Part shown: positions 63,788-64,000 of the stretch, piece by piece
How positions within the stretch are numbered: position 1 is the stretch's first letter
Layout of the letters: each line of letters starts with the position of its first letter
Assembly: GCF_008830365.1 (NCBI RefSeq)
Contig: NZ_WBKI01000003.1
Span: forward strand, 248,001 to 312,000
DNA length: 64,000 bases
From: Serratia proteamaculans
GTDB lineage: Bacteria; Pseudomonadota; Gammaproteobacteria; Enterobacterales; Enterobacteriaceae
Direction: 5' to 3'
Program-made: the position numbers and the translations under genes
Notes under the pieces: model-generated
What the model was told of the DNA's origin: nothing
The model's input: the letters and a program-made list of their open reading frames with translations, nothing else
The model's database searches: none

Positions 63788-64000
63788 TTAGACAGGTTCT
63801 TTGCCGGTAATTTCCAGTAGAGGACCACCATTCTTTATCCAAGAGCTAACTAAATCGAGCAAGAATTCTTCATCAAGTTTTGTTTTCCCCTGTATTGCAC
63901 ATTTCCATACAATCATTACTCGCCACCCCAACTCTCTGAGTTTATCTTGAACCTCCAGATCTCTCTTCCGATTGGTAGAAATTTTTACTCGCCACCAATC
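63788..64000 (-). CDS. vsr: very-short-patch-repair (Vsr) type endonuclease, 3' part only
   Basis: Seventy C-terminal residues are visible before the stop; the gene continues beyond base 64000. The segment WWRVKISTNRKRDLEVQDKL / RELGWRVMIVWKCAIQGKTK matches the Vsr core (N-x-x-RD...LGW-V-x-x-W-C). Vsr nicks T:G mismatches arising at methylated cytosines and is normally encoded beside a 5-methylcytosine methyltransferase. The stop touches the HNH stop with no gap. A cytosine methyltransferase is predicted just outside the window. Confidence 0.8.
   Translation of the reverse strand, partial: DWWRVKISTNRKRDLEVQDKLRELGWRVMIVWKCAIQGKTKLDEEFLLDLVSSWIKNGGPLLEITGKEPV

Overview
The window reads as chromosomal DNA of a gamma-proteobacterium of the order Enterobacterales, most likely Serratia or a close relative in the Yersiniaceae. 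The evidence is a canonical enterobacterial hpa cluster, enterobacterial versions of ldtB (ybiS), yncE, btsT-yjiX-yjiA and ascG-ascF-ascB, one ERIC repeat, and GC-rich coding DNA. No rRNA, tRNA, CRISPR array or intact insertion sequence was seen. The species is inferred from remembered families, not from a search.

Region 1 (1-11.0 kb) is the 4-hydroxyphenylacetate (homoprotocatechuate) meta-cleavage pathway. On the minus strand it runs hpaG1-G2-E-D-F-H-I-X-A-B-C, with the repressor gene hpaR divergent on the plus strand. HpaBC hydroxylates 4-HPA, HpaD opens the ring, and HpaE, HpaF, HpaG, HpaH and HpaI carry the product to pyruvate and succinic semialdehyde. Region 2 (11.1-15.5 kb) is a minus-strand operon of an amino-acid/amine permease, an unknown protein with a TTG start, two SDR dehydrogenases and a MoaF-like protein. 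Two copies of a TTAAGAACGA palindrome lie upstream. Region 3 (15.9-24.2 kb) holds two LuxR-type regulators around an MFS transporter, an HDAC-like amidohydrolase, a serine hydrolase, a cupin, a PuuB-like FAD oxidoreductase, an iron-type alcohol dehydrogenase and a 30-residue membrane protein. It looks like amine or amide catabolism. Region 4 (24.2-30.6 kb) is a LysR gene divergent from an operon that probably feeds beta-alanine or beta-alanyl peptides to acetyl-CoA (beta-alanine:pyruvate aminotransferase, CoA-acylating dehydrogenase, permease, DmpA/BapA-type aminopeptidase).

Region 5 (30.7-36.1 kb) is a self-contained TonB system: exbD, tonB, receptor, exbB and a secreted phospholipase-D-type enzyme. 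It is followed by an internally deleted Rpn nuclease remnant. Region 6 (37-46.9 kb) has ldtB, an ERIC element, two AraC regulators, and a 3-hydroxybutyrate/acetoacetate catabolic operon (dehydrogenase, GntP permease, 3-hydroxyacyl-CoA dehydrogenase, thiolase, CoA transferase A and B) with a divergent LysR regulator. Region 7 (47-48.5 kb) is a candidate polymorphic toxin-immunity pair, bracketed by the 3' end of the lysR gene and a decayed second copy of that end. Region 8 (48.5-56.3 kb) has Fur-associated yncE, a small exported protein, a PuuA-like glutamine synthetase, a half-length trehalose-phosphate synthase, and btsT-yjiX-yjiA. Region 9 (56.4-60.6 kb) is the aryl-beta-glucoside system ascG/ascFB.

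Region 10 (60.6-64 kb) is a low-GC accessory tail. It holds a zinc-metallopeptidase-like putative T6SS effector with two lipoprotein immunity candidates, a phage P4-type C4 antisense-RNA immunity region with a LexA-like box and a Kil-sized protein, an HNH endonuclease, and the 3' end of a vsr-type endonuclease running off the window. The most promising leads for new biology are the toxin-immunity pair at 47-48.4 kb, the metallopeptidase/lipoprotein set, the C4-like locus, and the shared palindromes in regions 1 to 3.
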